Assembly: GCF_020708045.1 (NCBI RefSeq)
Contig: NZ_JAJFES010000003.1
Coordinates: 372,001-436,000, forward strand
DNA from: Massilia sp. IC2-278
GTDB taxonomy: Bacteria; Pseudomonadota; Gammaproteobacteria; Burkholderiales; Burkholderiaceae_D
DNA: 64,000 bases
Reading direction: 5' to 3'
The position numbers and the translations under genes are program-made. This document shows, piece after piece, positions 8,699 through 17,765 of this stretch. The notes beneath the pieces are model-generated. The model was not told the DNA's origin. It searched no databases and was given only the letters and a program-made list of their open reading frames with translations. The first letter of the stretch is position 1. Every line of letters begins with the position of its first letter.

Positions 8699-9937
8699 AT
8701 GCGGCTGTTGCACACTTCCGACTGGCACCTCGGCCAGACCCTGCACAATTACGACCGGACCTACGAACACCAGTGCTTCCTCGACTGGCTGCTCGACACC
8801 ATCGTGAGCGAGGAGGCCGACGCCCTCCTGATTGCCGGCGATATCTTTGACAACGCCAATCCGTCCTCCGCCGCCCAGCGCCAGCTCTACGGTTTCCTGC
8901 AAAGGGCGCGGGCGCGCACGCCGCACCTGCAGATCGTCGTCATCGCGGGCAACCACGATTCGCCGGGCCGCCTGGAAGCGCCGGGGCCGCTGCTCGAAGC
9001 GCACGGCACGGTCGTGATCGGCAACGTGGTGCGCGGGCGCGACGGCGCCATCGACCTTGAACGCCTGCTGGTGCCGCTGCAGGACAAGGATGGCGCCACC
9101 CGCGCCTGGTGCCTCGGCATTCCCTTCCTGCGCCCGGGCGACGTGCCGCGCGTGGACGCCGAGGGCGACGCTTACCTGAACGGCATCGCCGCCCTCTACC
9201 GCCAGGCCTTCGAGCTGGCGGTAGCACGTCGCGAAGAAGGCCAGGCGATCCTGGCGATGGGCCACTGCCACATGGTCGACGGCCAGTCTTCGCAAGACTC
9301 GGAGCGCCGCATCGTGATCGGCGGCACCGAGGCGCTGCCGGCCTCGATGTTCGACGCCGAGATTGCCTACGCCGCCCTGGGCCACCTGCACCTGGCCCAG
9401 CGCGTCGGCAAGAAGGAACACCTGCGCTATTGCGGCAGTCCGCTGCCGCTGTCGTTCGCCGAAGTCGGCTACCAGCACCAGGTGCTGCGCATCGACCTCG
9501 AGGGTGCGGTGGCGCGCGAAGTCACGCCTATCCTGGTGCCGCGCGCGGTGGAGATGCTGCGCGTGCCGGCGAAACCGGCGCCGCTGGCGGAAGTGCTGGC
9601 CGCGCTGGAGTCGCTCGAACTCGACCCCGACTTGCCGCCCGCCTGCCACCCCTACCTGGAAGTACGCGTGCTGCTCGACGGCCCGGAACCGGGCCTGCGC
9701 GCCCAGGTGGAAGCGGCCATCGCCAATAAACCGGTGCGCCTGGCGAAGATCGAGCCGACCCGCAAGACCGTTGCCGGCGAAGCGGCCGAGGCGCTGACCC
9801 TGGACCAGCTGGCCCAGCTCCAGCCCGACGACATCTTCCGGCGCCTGTGGCAGCAGCGCTATGGCGAGGATGCACCCGACGACCAGCTCTCGGCCTTTGC
9901 CGAGCTGATGCTGCCCGGCGACCGGGAGGGTGCATGA
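8699..9937 (+). CDS. sbcD: Exonuclease SbcD, nuclease subunit of SbcCD
   Basis: The 412-residue protein starts at the ATG at 8699 (MRLLHTSDWHLGQ). It carries the metallophosphoesterase metal-binding motifs in order: HTSDWHLG, LLIAGDIFDN near residue 45, VIAGNHDSPGR near 80, AMGHCHMVDG near 186 and LGHLHLAQ near 224. With SbcC it forms the Mre11-Rad50-like complex that opens DNA hairpins and protein-blocked ends. Its TGA overlaps the sbcC ATG (ATGA), so the subunits are translationally coupled. Confidence 0.95.
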   Translation: MRLLHTSDWHLGQTLHNYDRTYEHQCFLDWLLDTIVSEEADALLIAGDIFDNANPSSAAQRQLYGFLQRARARTPHLQIVVIAGNHDSPGRLEAPGPLLEAHGTVVIGNVVRGRDGAIDLERLLVPLQDKDGATRAWCLGIPFLRPGDVPRVDAEGDAYLNGIAALYRQAFELAVARREEGQAILAMGHCHMVDGQSSQDSERRIVIGGTEALPASMFDAEIAYAALGHLHLAQRVGKKEHLRYCGSPLPLSFAEVGYQHQVLRIDLEGAVAREVTPILVPRAVEMLRVPAKPAPLAEVLAALESLELDPDLPPACHPYLEVRVLLDGPEPGLRAQVEAAIANKPVRLAKIEPTRKTVAGEAAEALTLDQLAQLQPDDIFRRLWQQRYGEDAPDDQLSAFAELMLPGDREGA

Positions 9938-12900
9938 AGATCCTGCGCATCGCCGGACGCAACCTGGCTTCGCTGGCCGGCGACTTCTGCGTCGATTTCG
10001 AGGCGGAGCCGCTGGCGTCGAGCGGCCTGTTTGCCATCAGCGGCCCGACCGGCGCCGGTAAGAGCACCCTGCTCGACGCCCTCTGCCTGGCCTTGTATGG
10101 CAACACCCCGCGCCTGCCACGCAGCGGCGGCCGTGGCGGCAGCGCCCTGCCCGACGCCGGCGGCGACACCGTCTCGACCTTCGATCCGCGCAACCTGCTG
10201 CGCCGCGGCACCGCCGAGGGCTATGCCGAAGTCGACTTCGTCGGCAACGACGGCCTGCGCTACCGCGCGCGCTGGAGCGTGCGCCGCTCGCGCAACAAGG
10301 CCAGCGGCCTGCTGCAGCCGCCCGCCATGAGCCTGCACCGCCTGCCGGAAATGGTGGCGCTGGGCGCGACCAAGACCGAGGCGGCGCAGGAGATCGCCCA
10401 GCGCGTCGGCCTGTCGTTCGAGCAGTTCACGCGCTCGGTGCTGCTGGCCCAGAACGAGTTCTCGGCCTTCTTGAAAACCGACGAGAACGAGCGCGGCGAG
10501 CTGCTGGAAACCCTGACCGGCAGCGCCGTCTACAGCGAGATCTCGAAGCGCGCCTACGAGCGCTACAAGCTGGAACAGGAAAACGTGCGCCGCATCAGCG
10601 CGCGCCTGGCCGACCAGACCCCGCTGGCGCTGGAGGCGCGGGCCGAACTCGACGCCGCCAGAACCGCTGCCGAAGCGGCCCTGCAAGCAATCGATGTCCA
10701 GCGCACGCTGCTGGAAACCCAGTTGCGCTGGCACCAGGAACGCGACAAATTGCGCCGCAACGAGCTCGATGCGCAAGCCCTGCTGGCCCAGGCCCGGGTC
10801 GACTTCGAGGGCGCCCGCGAGCGCCGCATCCGCCTGGCCACGCTCGACGTGGTGCAGGACGCACGGCCGCTGATGGCCGACCTGGTGCGCTTCGAAAAGG
10901 AACGCGTGGAGGCCGAGACGGCGCTTGCCAACGGCCAGCGCGATTTGCAGCGCGTGCAGGACGCGGCGCGCCAGGCGGTGCAGGACGTGACCCTCGCTAC
11001 CGATGCGGTCCACGACGCCGAGGCCGCCCAGCAGGGAGCCGCTCCGCAGCTGGACGCGGCCAAGGCGCTCGACGCCACCATCACGACCCTGCGCGAAGCC
11101 CATGCAAAGCTGACGGCCCAGCGCGACGAAGCGGCAGGCGCCGCCGCTCAGGCCCAGGCCGCGCTGGCGCAGGCCGGCCAGCAGCTGGACGCCACCCGCG
11201 CGCAAGAGCAACGCAGCGCGGCCTGGCTCGACGCCAACCGCCGTTTCGAAGCGCTCGCTGCGCAATGGCCGCGCTGGGACAAGCTGTTCGGCCAGCTCGA
11301 TAGCGCCGCCCAGGCCAGCCGCGCGAATGCCACCCGGCTGGCGCAGGCCGAGCGCGCCCTGCTCGACGCCACCGCCCGCGCCACGGCCGGCAAGGAAGCG
11401 GTGCTGGCGGCGTCCACCCGCATCGAACAGCAGGAAAGCGCACGCGCGCAGGCCGTGCAGGCCCTGGCCCAGTTCGACCTCGACGGCCTGCTGGAAGGCC
11501 GCGCGGAACTGGAAGCGCGGCGCGATGCCTTGTCCGCCGCCGAGAAAATCTGGCACGGCCTGGCAAGCGCCCGCCAGCGCCTGCAGCGCATCGACCAGGA
11601 GCTGGAAAAGACCGCCGCCGCGCGCCTGGCCGCCGACACCGCGCTGGCCGCCGCCGCCGATGCCGCACCGGCACTCAAGGCTGCCGCGGCCCAGGCCCAG
11701 GCCGCGCTCAGCGCCGCCGAACTGGCCTGCGCCGCCAAGGTCGAGGACCTGCGCGGCCGGCTGGTCGAGAACGAACCCTGCCCCGTGTGCGGCAGCGAAG
11801 CGCACCCCTACGCCCATCCCGACGTGCGCCTGCACGCCGTGCTCGACACCCTGCGCGACCAGCTCGACGGCTTGCGCGCGCAGGTGCAGGCCAACCTGTC
11901 GGCCCAGGCCACGCACCGCGCCGGACTGGCCGCGGGCCAGGAGCGCCTGGAACTGCTGGGCGAGGAACGCGCCGGTTTGCAGGACGACGTCCAGGAACTC
12001 GACAGCGCCTGGAACGCGCATCCGCTGGCAATGCAAGCCCCGTCGGCAGCGGCGCGGGCCGACTGGTTCGGCGCCCAGCTGCTCGAAGTGCGCGAAGCCT
12101 TGCGCGCCAACGACTTGCAGCAAGGGGCGGCGCGGCGCGCCTTCCAGGCACGCGATGCGGCCCAGGCGGCATTCGACGCCGCCAATGCGGAACTCAAGCG
12201 CGTGCAAGACGCGGCACAGCTGGCGTCGGCGGCGCAGCTTGAAGCCCAGCATGCGCAGGCGACGCTAGCCGCGCAGGCCGAGCGCGACGCGGCAACGCTG
12301 GCCGCGCTGCTGGCCGAACTCGACCCAAGCATGTGCGCCTCCTGCGGCGATGGCTGGCAGACAGGCTGGCGCGCCGATCCCGCCGGCTGGCACCGGGACC
12401 GTGCAAGCGAGGCGCAAGCCTGGACGGCGCAGTCTGCGCAGCTGGCCGAGCAGCGCGCCGCACTCGGCACCATCGAGGCCAGGGCACGCGAAGCCGGCGT
12501 GCGCGCCGAGCATGCCGCGCAAGCCGCGAACGCCGCGCAGGAAGCCTGGGCGCGCAGCGAGGCCGCCCTGCGCGAGCGCCGCCTGGAACGCGCCGCCTTG
12601 TTCGAAGGCCGCGCGGTGCAGGACGTCGAGGCAAGCTTGCGCCAGAAATTAGCGGCCGCACGCGATGCCCTCGCGGCGCGCCAGCTGGCCGGCAACGAGG
12701 CGGCCCAGCAGGAAACCCGCATTCGCGCCGGCATCGCCCAGGCCGGCGAGCGCATCGCCACCCTGCAGGGCGAAGCGCGCGATGCCGCCACGCGCCTGTC
12801 CGACTGGATCGAGGAGTATGCCGCCCAGCATGCGGACCTGGAGCCGGTGGAGAACGGGGCGGCCCTGGCCACATTGCTGGCCGTCGGCGCGCAGTGGATG

Positions 12901-13698
12901 TCGAACGAGCGCGCGGCGCTGGGCGAGATCGACGGCGCCATTGCCAGGGCCGCCGCCGTGCTGGCCGAACGCAAGAACCAGCGCGCGCTGCACGAGGCCA
13001 GCGCCGATCCGTCATCGGCCGCGCAGGATGCCGATGCGGTTGCCGCCGCATTGCAAAAGGTGCTGGACGAGCGCCAGGGCCTGCACGAGCAGGCCACGAC
13101 GCTGCGCCTGCAAGCCGCGCAGGACGACGAACGCCGCGTCAAGGCGCAGGCGATGCTGGCCGAGATCGAGCGCCAGCAAGCCATCGAGGCGCGCTGGGGA
13201 CGCTTGTCGGAGCTGATCGGCTCGGCCGACGGCAAGAAGTTCCGCAACTACGCCCAGCAGTTCACGCTGGAGGTGCTGCTCGGCTACGCCAACAGCCACC
13301 TGGCCCACCTGGCCAAGCGCTACCGCCTGGAGCGCGTGGACAATGCCGGCGCCCCGTCGCTGGCGCTGATGGTGCGCGACCACGACATGGGCGGCGAAAT
13401 CCGTTCCGTCAATTCGCTGTCGGGCGGCGAGTCCTTCTTGGTGTCGCTGGCGCTGGCGCTGGGGCTGGCCTCGCTGTCGTCGAACCGGGTGCGCGTGGAA
13501 TCGCTGTTCATCGACGAGGGTTTCGGGTCGCTCGACAGCGACACCCTCACGGTAGCGATGGATGCGCTCGATGCGCTGCAGTCGATGGGCCGCAAGGTTG
13601 GCGTGATCTCGCACGTGCACGAGATGACCGAGCGGATCGCGGCCAAGATCCAGGTGCGGCGCGCCGGAGGCGGGAGCAGCGCGGTGACGGTGCTGTAA
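9934..13698 (+). CDS. sbcC: SMC-like ATPase SbcC
   Basis: The 1254-residue Rad50-like subunit is longer than E. coli SbcC (about 1050). The Walker A loop GPTGAGKS is at residues 37-44, the zinc hook CPVC at 616-619 between long Ala/Gln-rich coiled coils, and the signature LSGGESF with Walker B ESLFIDEGFGSLD near the C terminus. A second Cys pair, CASC at residues 801-804, lies in the returning coiled-coil arm. Its start overlaps sbcD by 4 bp. Role: ATP-driven clamp for SbcD on DNA ends. Confidence 0.95.
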   Translation: MKILRIAGRNLASLAGDFCVDFEAEPLASSGLFAISGPTGAGKSTLLDALCLALYGNTPRLPRSGGRGGSALPDAGGDTVSTFDPRNLLRRGTAEGYAEVDFVGNDGLRYRARWSVRRSRNKASGLLQPPAMSLHRLPEMVALGATKTEAAQEIAQRVGLSFEQFTRSVLLAQNEFSAFLKTDENERGELLETLTGSAVYSEISKRAYERYKLEQENVRRISARLADQTPLALEARAELDAARTAAEAALQAIDVQRTLLETQLRWHQERDKLRRNELDAQALLAQARVDFEGARERRIRLATLDVVQDARPLMADLVRFEKERVEAETALANGQRDLQRVQDAARQAVQDVTLATDAVHDAEAAQQGAAPQLDAAKALDATITTLREAHAKLTAQRDEAAGAAAQAQAALAQAGQQLDATRAQEQRSAAWLDANRRFEALAAQWPRWDKLFGQLDSAAQASRANATRLAQAERALLDATARATAGKEAVLAASTRIEQQESARAQAVQALAQFDLDGLLEGRAELEARRDALSAAEKIWHGLASARQRLQRIDQELEKTAAARLAADTALAAAADAAPALKAAAAQAQAALSAAELACAAKVEDLRGRLVENEPCPVCGSEAHPYAHPDVRLHAVLDTLRDQLDGLRAQVQANLSAQATHRAGLAAGQERLELLGEERAGLQDDVQELDSAWNAHPLAMQAPSAAARADWFGAQLLEVREALRANDLQQGAARRAFQARDAAQAAFDAANAELKRVQDAAQLASAAQLEAQHAQATLAAQAERDAATLAALLAELDPSMCASCGDGWQTGWRADPAGWHRDRASEAQAWTAQSAQLAEQRAALGTIEARAREAGVRAEHAAQAANAAQEAWARSEAALRERRLERAALFEGRAVQDVEASLRQKLAAARDALAARQLAGNEAAQQETRIRAGIAQAGERIATLQGEARDAATRLSDWIEEYAAQHADLEPVENGAALATLLAVGAQWMSNERAALGEIDGAIARAAAVLAERKNQRALHEASADPSSAAQDADAVAAALQKVLDERQGLHEQATTLRLQAAQDDERRVKAQAMLAEIERQQAIEARWGRLSELIGSADGKKFRNYAQQFTLEVLLGYANSHLAHLAKRYRLERVDNAGAPSLALMVRDHDMGGEIRSVNSLSGGESFLVSLALALGLASLSSNRVRVESLFIDEGFGSLDSDTLTVAMDALDALQSMGRKVGVISHVHEMTERIAAKIQVRRAGGGSSAVTVL

Positions 13699-13765
13699 CG
13701 ATGTGCGTCAAACGGGGCGCGGGGCCGGGCGCCGATACTGGCCCTTCACTTCAGGAGAAATGAAC

Positions 13766-14365
13766 ATGCCGCGCTTGCCCGTCTTTGCCGCCCTGCTGCT
13801 GTTATCCGCCACCGGCGCAGCCCATGCCGAACCGCAGGACCTGGTCGCTGCCGCCCGCGAGCAGATCGGCGTCACGCTGCATTACGATCCGGCCTACGTC
13901 AAGCTGGCCTACCCGCGCGGCGACGTGCCGATCGAGCGCGGCGTGTGCACCGATGTCGTGGTGCGGGCGTTCCGGCGCGTCGGCTACGATTTGCAGGAAC
14001 TGGTGCATCGCGACATGAAGAAGGCCTGGACGGCCTACCCGCATCCGGCCAACTGGAAGCTGAAGCGGCCCGACACCAACATCGACCACCGCAGGGTGCC
14101 CAACCTCGCCACCTTCTTCAGCCGCCACGGCGTGGCGCTGGGCGTGAGCAAGGATGCGAAGGATTACGCGGCGGGCGACATCGTGACCTGGCAAGTGCCG
14201 CCGGGCCTGCCGCACATCGGCCTGGTTGCCGACGTGCGCGCGGCTGCCGGCGTGCCGCTCATCATCCACAACATCGGGAACGGCACGCGCATGGAAGACC
14301 GGCTGTTTGCCTATACGATCACCGGGCATTACCGGTTCCCGGAGAATAGCAGACAGGACCGGTAA
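13766..14365 (+). CDS. Secreted DUF1287 protein, NlpC/P60-like fold candidate
   Basis: The 199-residue protein starts at 13766, 8 nt after AGGAG; an ATG 6 nt earlier is too close to that site. Residues 1-21 form a signal peptide ending AHA. Cys61 in GVCTDVVVRAFR and His150 in GLPHIGLVAD occupy the positions of a Cys-His hydrolase pair in this family (E. coli YijF relatives). A periplasmic location and a cell-wall or amide hydrolase activity are inferences. It follows sbcC by 67 bp and converges on the next gene. Confidence 0.8.
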   Translation: MPRLPVFAALLLLSATGAAHAEPQDLVAAAREQIGVTLHYDPAYVKLAYPRGDVPIERGVCTDVVVRAFRRVGYDLQELVHRDMKKAWTAYPHPANWKLKRPDTNIDHRRVPNLATFFSRHGVALGVSKDAKDYAAGDIVTWQVPPGLPHIGLVADVRAAAGVPLIIHNIGNGTRMEDRLFAYTITGHYRFPENSRQDR

Positions 14366-14391
14366 CAGGTGCAGGCCACCCTGTTTCGAGA

Positions 14392-15789
14392 TCAGCTTTC
14401 TTCCGCTGCGTTTTTTTCGTCACGTTCCGTCCTGGCGCGCGACTCGGCAAGTGCACGCGCGAATGCATCGCCGAAATCCTCGGATACCTGCCATGCCTTG
14501 CCGTCCTGGGCACGTTCGAACGTGAACTCGCCTTCGACGATTTCGGACGGCTGGCCGAACATGGACAGCATGGGATCATTGCGCTCCACCATGACCCGGC
14601 AGGCATAGCTGGCGCCGCCCCGCAAGACGCGGCATGCGCCGAGCGGCTCGATATCGGCGATTTCCCGGGTGCGATCGAGGTCGATGCCCGCAAATGCCGC
14701 TTCCACCGCGGCAGCGCCGGCCATCACATCCGCGAGCGCTGAACGCTTGCTTTCGAGGGCGGCGCGCATTGCCGCCTCAAGCTGGACGCGACCGATCGGC
14801 TCTGCCTTGTTTCCGAAGTCGCCATCCTCGCCGATCTTGCCAAAACGTGCCTCAACCAGCGCAGGCTGGGCGCCGCCGATACTGAAACGCCCCCCCTTGC
14901 CTTCGACCGGCGCGATGACATAGGCGTAGGGGATGGATTCGCCCATTACCTCCAGGTTGGCGCTGCATCCACGCTGCTCCCGTGCCGGTGCGTAGCCGAC
15001 TTCGCGAATCTGGCTGAGCCTGGGCATACCGGCACTGCCAGGATCCGCACTGCCCACCACGCGCGAGATCATCCCGTTGACCGTGTGGCGGGTGGATAAG
15101 TCGTCACAGCCAGGGACCGCGCCCATCCAGGCATATACGTGATAGCCCACGAAGAGCATGGCAACGGCGCCGAGTATCGAAACCGGAAGCCTGCGTTTGT
15201 TCGCGGACTGCGATGCGTCAATGACCGCCTGCCTCACCGCACGGATCGCAATGAACCTGGCATGCGCATCCTCCATGATGCGCATGCGCCTTGCACCGCC
15301 GTCACGGGCTTGCTCCGACTCGACTCGTGCCATCAGTGTGTCGAAGCCAGACTCTGCCAGTACACCGGAGTCGACCATCACCGCCAATGCATGTGCTTCG
15401 CTGTCCAGGGCAAGCGTGGACGGCCTGGCCTTCATGCGCGCGCACTGGTCCTGCGTGATCAGGCCGTCCGCCAGCAAGGCATCGAACAGCTGCGCATCCA
15501 GGCTGGCACTCAGCGCTTCCAGCCGCGGCAAGACCTCCAACAGTACGGCATTGCGTTCGCGCTGGGGACCATCCTCCACCGCATTCAGCGACTGCTGCGC
15601 AATCGCCACCACATCGGCATGCGAGACAATGCGCTGGCTTACCATCCAGATTAGTTGCCGGGCCGGGTCCCCCATCGCTTCAGCATCGTCGCGCCGCGGA
15701 CGCACCGCTGCGTTTGCACACTGCTCGTCATCGATCAGGCCCAGCGCCTCCAGGCGCGAAAAACAGGACACCGCATCGGTCGTCGTCAT
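14392..15789 (-). CDS. Unrecognised single-pass membrane protein
   Basis: The 465-residue protein has its start at 15789, preceded by GGGGGAG. The cytosolic half (1-200) is helical and repeats a short pattern: LEALGLIDDEQCANA near 13, LLADGLITQDQCARM near 105 and MVDSGVLAESGFDTL near 138. The first two resemble the helical adaptor repeats at the N terminus of GspE/PilB-type ATPases. One membrane helix spans about 201-222. The rest would be periplasmic, with cysteines at 228 and later, and no family that I recognise. No function is proposed. Confidence 0.65.
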   Translation of the reverse strand: MTTTDAVSCFSRLEALGLIDDEQCANAAVRPRRDDAEAMGDPARQLIWMVSQRIVSHADVVAIAQQSLNAVEDGPQRERNAVLLEVLPRLEALSASLDAQLFDALLADGLITQDQCARMKARPSTLALDSEAHALAVMVDSGVLAESGFDTLMARVESEQARDGGARRMRIMEDAHARFIAIRAVRQAVIDASQSANKRRLPVSILGAVAMLFVGYHVYAWMGAVPGCDDLSTRHTVNGMISRVVGSADPGSAGMPRLSQIREVGYAPAREQRGCSANLEVMGESIPYAYVIAPVEGKGGRFSIGGAQPALVEARFGKIGEDGDFGNKAEPIGRVQLEAAMRAALESKRSALADVMAGAAAVEAAFAGIDLDRTREIADIEPLGACRVLRGGASYACRVMVERNDPMLSMFGQPSEIVEGEFTFERAQDGKAWQVSEDFGDAFARALAESRARTERDEKNAAEES

Positions 15790-15951
15790 TTGCTCCCCCT
15801 GATAGTTTCCACAGGGAATCAATCCTAGTCGTGAAGCCAATCCTGGCATGCCGTCTGGCGCAAACCGCGAGACGGATTAGCGCAGACGGCGCTCAGTTCC
15901 CTTGCGTCCCCTTGTACAATGCGCCCTTTGCACAAAAAAACCTTCATAGCC

Positions 15952-16161
15952 ATGAAACCCGCACGCACCCTCACCTTCAAATGCGCCAAGTGCGCGAAAC
16001 CTGTCACCGTCTACCTGCAAAAGGTCTCGGCCTGCTCGCACATCCAGCCTTACCAGGGCATCTGCGGCTGCGGCGAAGTCAAGCTGCACGCCACCGGCAG
16101 CGCCGATGCCGTGAAGTCCTTCCTCGACTCGAACGGCACCAACTGGCACCACCACCATTAA
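15952..16161 (+). CDS. Small Cys-rich zinc-ribbon-like protein
   Basis: The 69-residue protein starts at the ATG at 15952. It has a CAKCAK motif at about residues 11-16, a lone Cys near 28 and CGCGE near 39, an arrangement suited to binding one zinc ion. It ends with four histidines (NWHHHH), a natural metal-binding tail. Its stop is 1 nt before the next start, so it is probably co-expressed with the methyltransferase. The sequence does not identify a known family to me. Confidence 0.6.
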   Translation: MKPARTLTFKCAKCAKPVTVYLQKVSACSHIQPYQGICGCGEVKLHATGSADAVKSFLDSNGTNWHHHH

Positions 16162-16162
16162 T

Positions 16163-17302
16163 ATGACGCAGATCGAATGGGTGGAAGGCGGCCAGCAACG
16201 CTCGGCGCTGTGGCGCTCGGAAAGCGGCTGGCCGGCGCCGAAAAAGGTCGTGCTCGCCGACGACACCATGTCCGCCGACACGGCTTACCGCCTGGCGCTG
16301 GACGGCACCGCCCTGCTCTGGCGCGGCGACTTCCAGAATGCACGCCAGCTGGTGCAGGCGCTGGCGCGCCGCATCGACCACAAGGGATCGCACTCCAGGC
16401 GGGCCAAGGCCGGCAAGGCCGCGCCGACGCCGACCGAGGGGTTCCACCGCCACCGCCTGTCGCAGCTGCAGCGCGCCCGCACCCTGGCGATGCTACTGAT
16501 CCCGTTCGACGCCGACTACACGATCCCGCTGCGCCGCGCGCCCGAGGTGCAGGAAGCCTGCCGCGAAGCCTGGGGGCCAGCCATTGAACCCAGCGTCGCC
16601 TCGCTGCGTGAGCTGCTGGGCCTGATCGGCGCCCACGAATGGCGCCGCAAAGGCGTGCACATCCCGGCGCTCGACGGCCGCATCCACCCCTGGTACGGCG
16701 TGTTTTCGCCGGTGCGCGGCGAATACGTCGACCTGGTGGCGCAGGCGCCGCTGCCGGCGCATGCGAAGCTGGCTTTCGACATCGGCGCCGGCACCGGCGT
16801 GCTGTCGAGCGTGCTGGCGCGGCGCGGCCTGCAGCGCGTGGTGGCCACCGACATGGACGAACGCGCCCTCGGCTGTGCGCGCGAGAACGTGGAGCGCCTA
16901 GGCCTGTCGAAGCAGGTCGAGATCGTGAAAGCCGACCTCTTCCCCGAAGGCCAGGCCGACCTGGTGGTCTGCAATCCGCCCTGGCTGCCGGGTAAGCCGA
17001 GCTCGGCCATCGAATACGCCATCTACGATCCGGACAGCCGCATGCTGCGCGGTTTCCTTGGCGGGCTGAAGGCCCACTTGGCCGAACACGGCGAAGGCTG
17101 GCTGATCATTTCCGACCTGGCAGAGCACCTGGGCCTGCGTACGCGCGAGCAATTGCTGAACTGGATAAGCGAGGCCGGGCTGCAGGTGGCCGGCCGTCAC
17201 GACGTGCAACCGACCCACGGCAAGGCCCAGGATGCCGACGATCCCTTGCACGCGGCGCGCTCGCGCGAGGTGACTTCCTTGTGGCGCCTGCGCGTCGCCT
17301 AG
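16163..17302 (+). CDS. Class I SAM-dependent methyltransferase (NPPW type)
   Basis: The 379-residue protein has the SAM-binding loop FDIGAGTGVLSSVLARRG near residue 209, the acidic motif VATDMDERAL near 230 and the catalytic motif VVCNPPWLPGKP near 269. NPPW/NPPY motifs are typical of N-methyltransferases of the HemK/RlmF class, acting on amides or adenines. The N-terminal 180 residues are a separate domain rich in Arg/His. RNA, protein and DNA are all possible substrates. It is tightly packed behind the zinc-ribbon-like gene. Confidence 0.75.
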   Translation: MTQIEWVEGGQQRSALWRSESGWPAPKKVVLADDTMSADTAYRLALDGTALLWRGDFQNARQLVQALARRIDHKGSHSRRAKAGKAAPTPTEGFHRHRLSQLQRARTLAMLLIPFDADYTIPLRRAPEVQEACREAWGPAIEPSVASLRELLGLIGAHEWRRKGVHIPALDGRIHPWYGVFSPVRGEYVDLVAQAPLPAHAKLAFDIGAGTGVLSSVLARRGLQRVVATDMDERALGCARENVERLGLSKQVEIVKADLFPEGQADLVVCNPPWLPGKPSSAIEYAIYDPDSRMLRGFLGGLKAHLAEHGEGWLIISDLAEHLGLRTREQLLNWISEAGLQVAGRHDVQPTHGKAQDADDPLHAARSREVTSLWRLRVA

Positions 17303-17321
17303 AAGCAATCCCAAGCGGCAT

Positions 17322-17350
17322 TTGCGTCAGGCCGCCAGACGCGGTACAAT
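17322..17350 (+). promoter_or_regulatory. Sigma-70 promoter of the initiator tRNA gene
   Basis: A -35 box TTGCGT (17322-17327) and a -10 box TACAAT (17345-17350) are separated by exactly 17 nt. The expected start is about 17357, just before the tRNA at 17363. Spacing and boxes are close to consensus. Confidence 0.8.
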
Positions 17351-17362
17351 GCTTGCCTCAGA

Positions 17363-17439
17363 CGCGGGGTGGAGCAGTCTGGCAGCTCGTCGGGCTCATA
17401 ACCCGAAGGTCACAGGTTCAAATCCTGTCCCCGCAACCA
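17363..17439 (+). tRNA. Initiator tRNA-fMet (CAT)
   Basis: The 77-nt cloverleaf has anticodon CAT (in GGGCTCATAACCC) and an encoded CCA. It carries the initiator hallmarks: a C1/A72 mismatch at the end of the acceptor stem and three G-C pairs (GGG/CCC) in the anticodon stem. The T-loop GGTTCAAATCC is canonical. It has its own promoter and terminator. Confidence 0.97.
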
Positions 17440-17457
17440 AACACTTAGCACGAAACG

Positions 17458-17488
17458 AGCCCGACTCTTGTAGCCGGGCTTTTGTTTT
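17458..17488 (+). terminator. Rho-independent terminator of tRNA-fMet
   Basis: AGCCCG (17458-17463) pairs with CGGGCT (17475-17480), followed by TTTGTTTT. It begins 19 nt after the tRNA CCA end. Confidence 0.8.
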
Positions 17489-17514
17489 CTGGGGCACCAA
17501 CACCAGATACGCCG

Positions 17515-17751
17515 ATGAGAGACAAGAAAGACAACGCGACGTTCGACCTGCCGGGTTTTGAGGCGGCCGCACCGCTCGAACCCAGCGTTGTCGAGCCGAA
17601 GCGCGCTTCCCGTCCTCGTCGTGCCTCCATGAAACAGGAGCAGTTGACCCTGCTCGAAGAAACCGACACCACCGGCCTGCCAGTCTGGCGCCGCGACGAC
17701 AACCTCGATTTGACCGGCCTGCCGGTCTGGGCGCCGGCGACTCCGGCCTAA
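17515..17751 (+). CDS. Small hypothetical protein with TGLPVW repeat
   Basis: The 78-residue protein starts at the ATG at 17515. It is charged, with a basic middle (KRASRPRRAS) and the hexapeptide TGLPVW occurring twice near the C terminus (about residues 54 and 68). No membrane segment or known domain is seen and the ribosome site is weak. It lies between the tRNA terminator and dbpA, with 14 bp to the latter, so the two may be co-expressed. Likely real from its clean open frame, but its function is unknown. Confidence 0.55.
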   Translation: MRDKKDNATFDLPGFEAAAPLEPSVVEPKRASRPRRASMKQEQLTLLEETDTTGLPVWRRDDNLDLTGLPVWAPATPA

Positions 17752-17765
17752 CCGCTGGAATCTCC

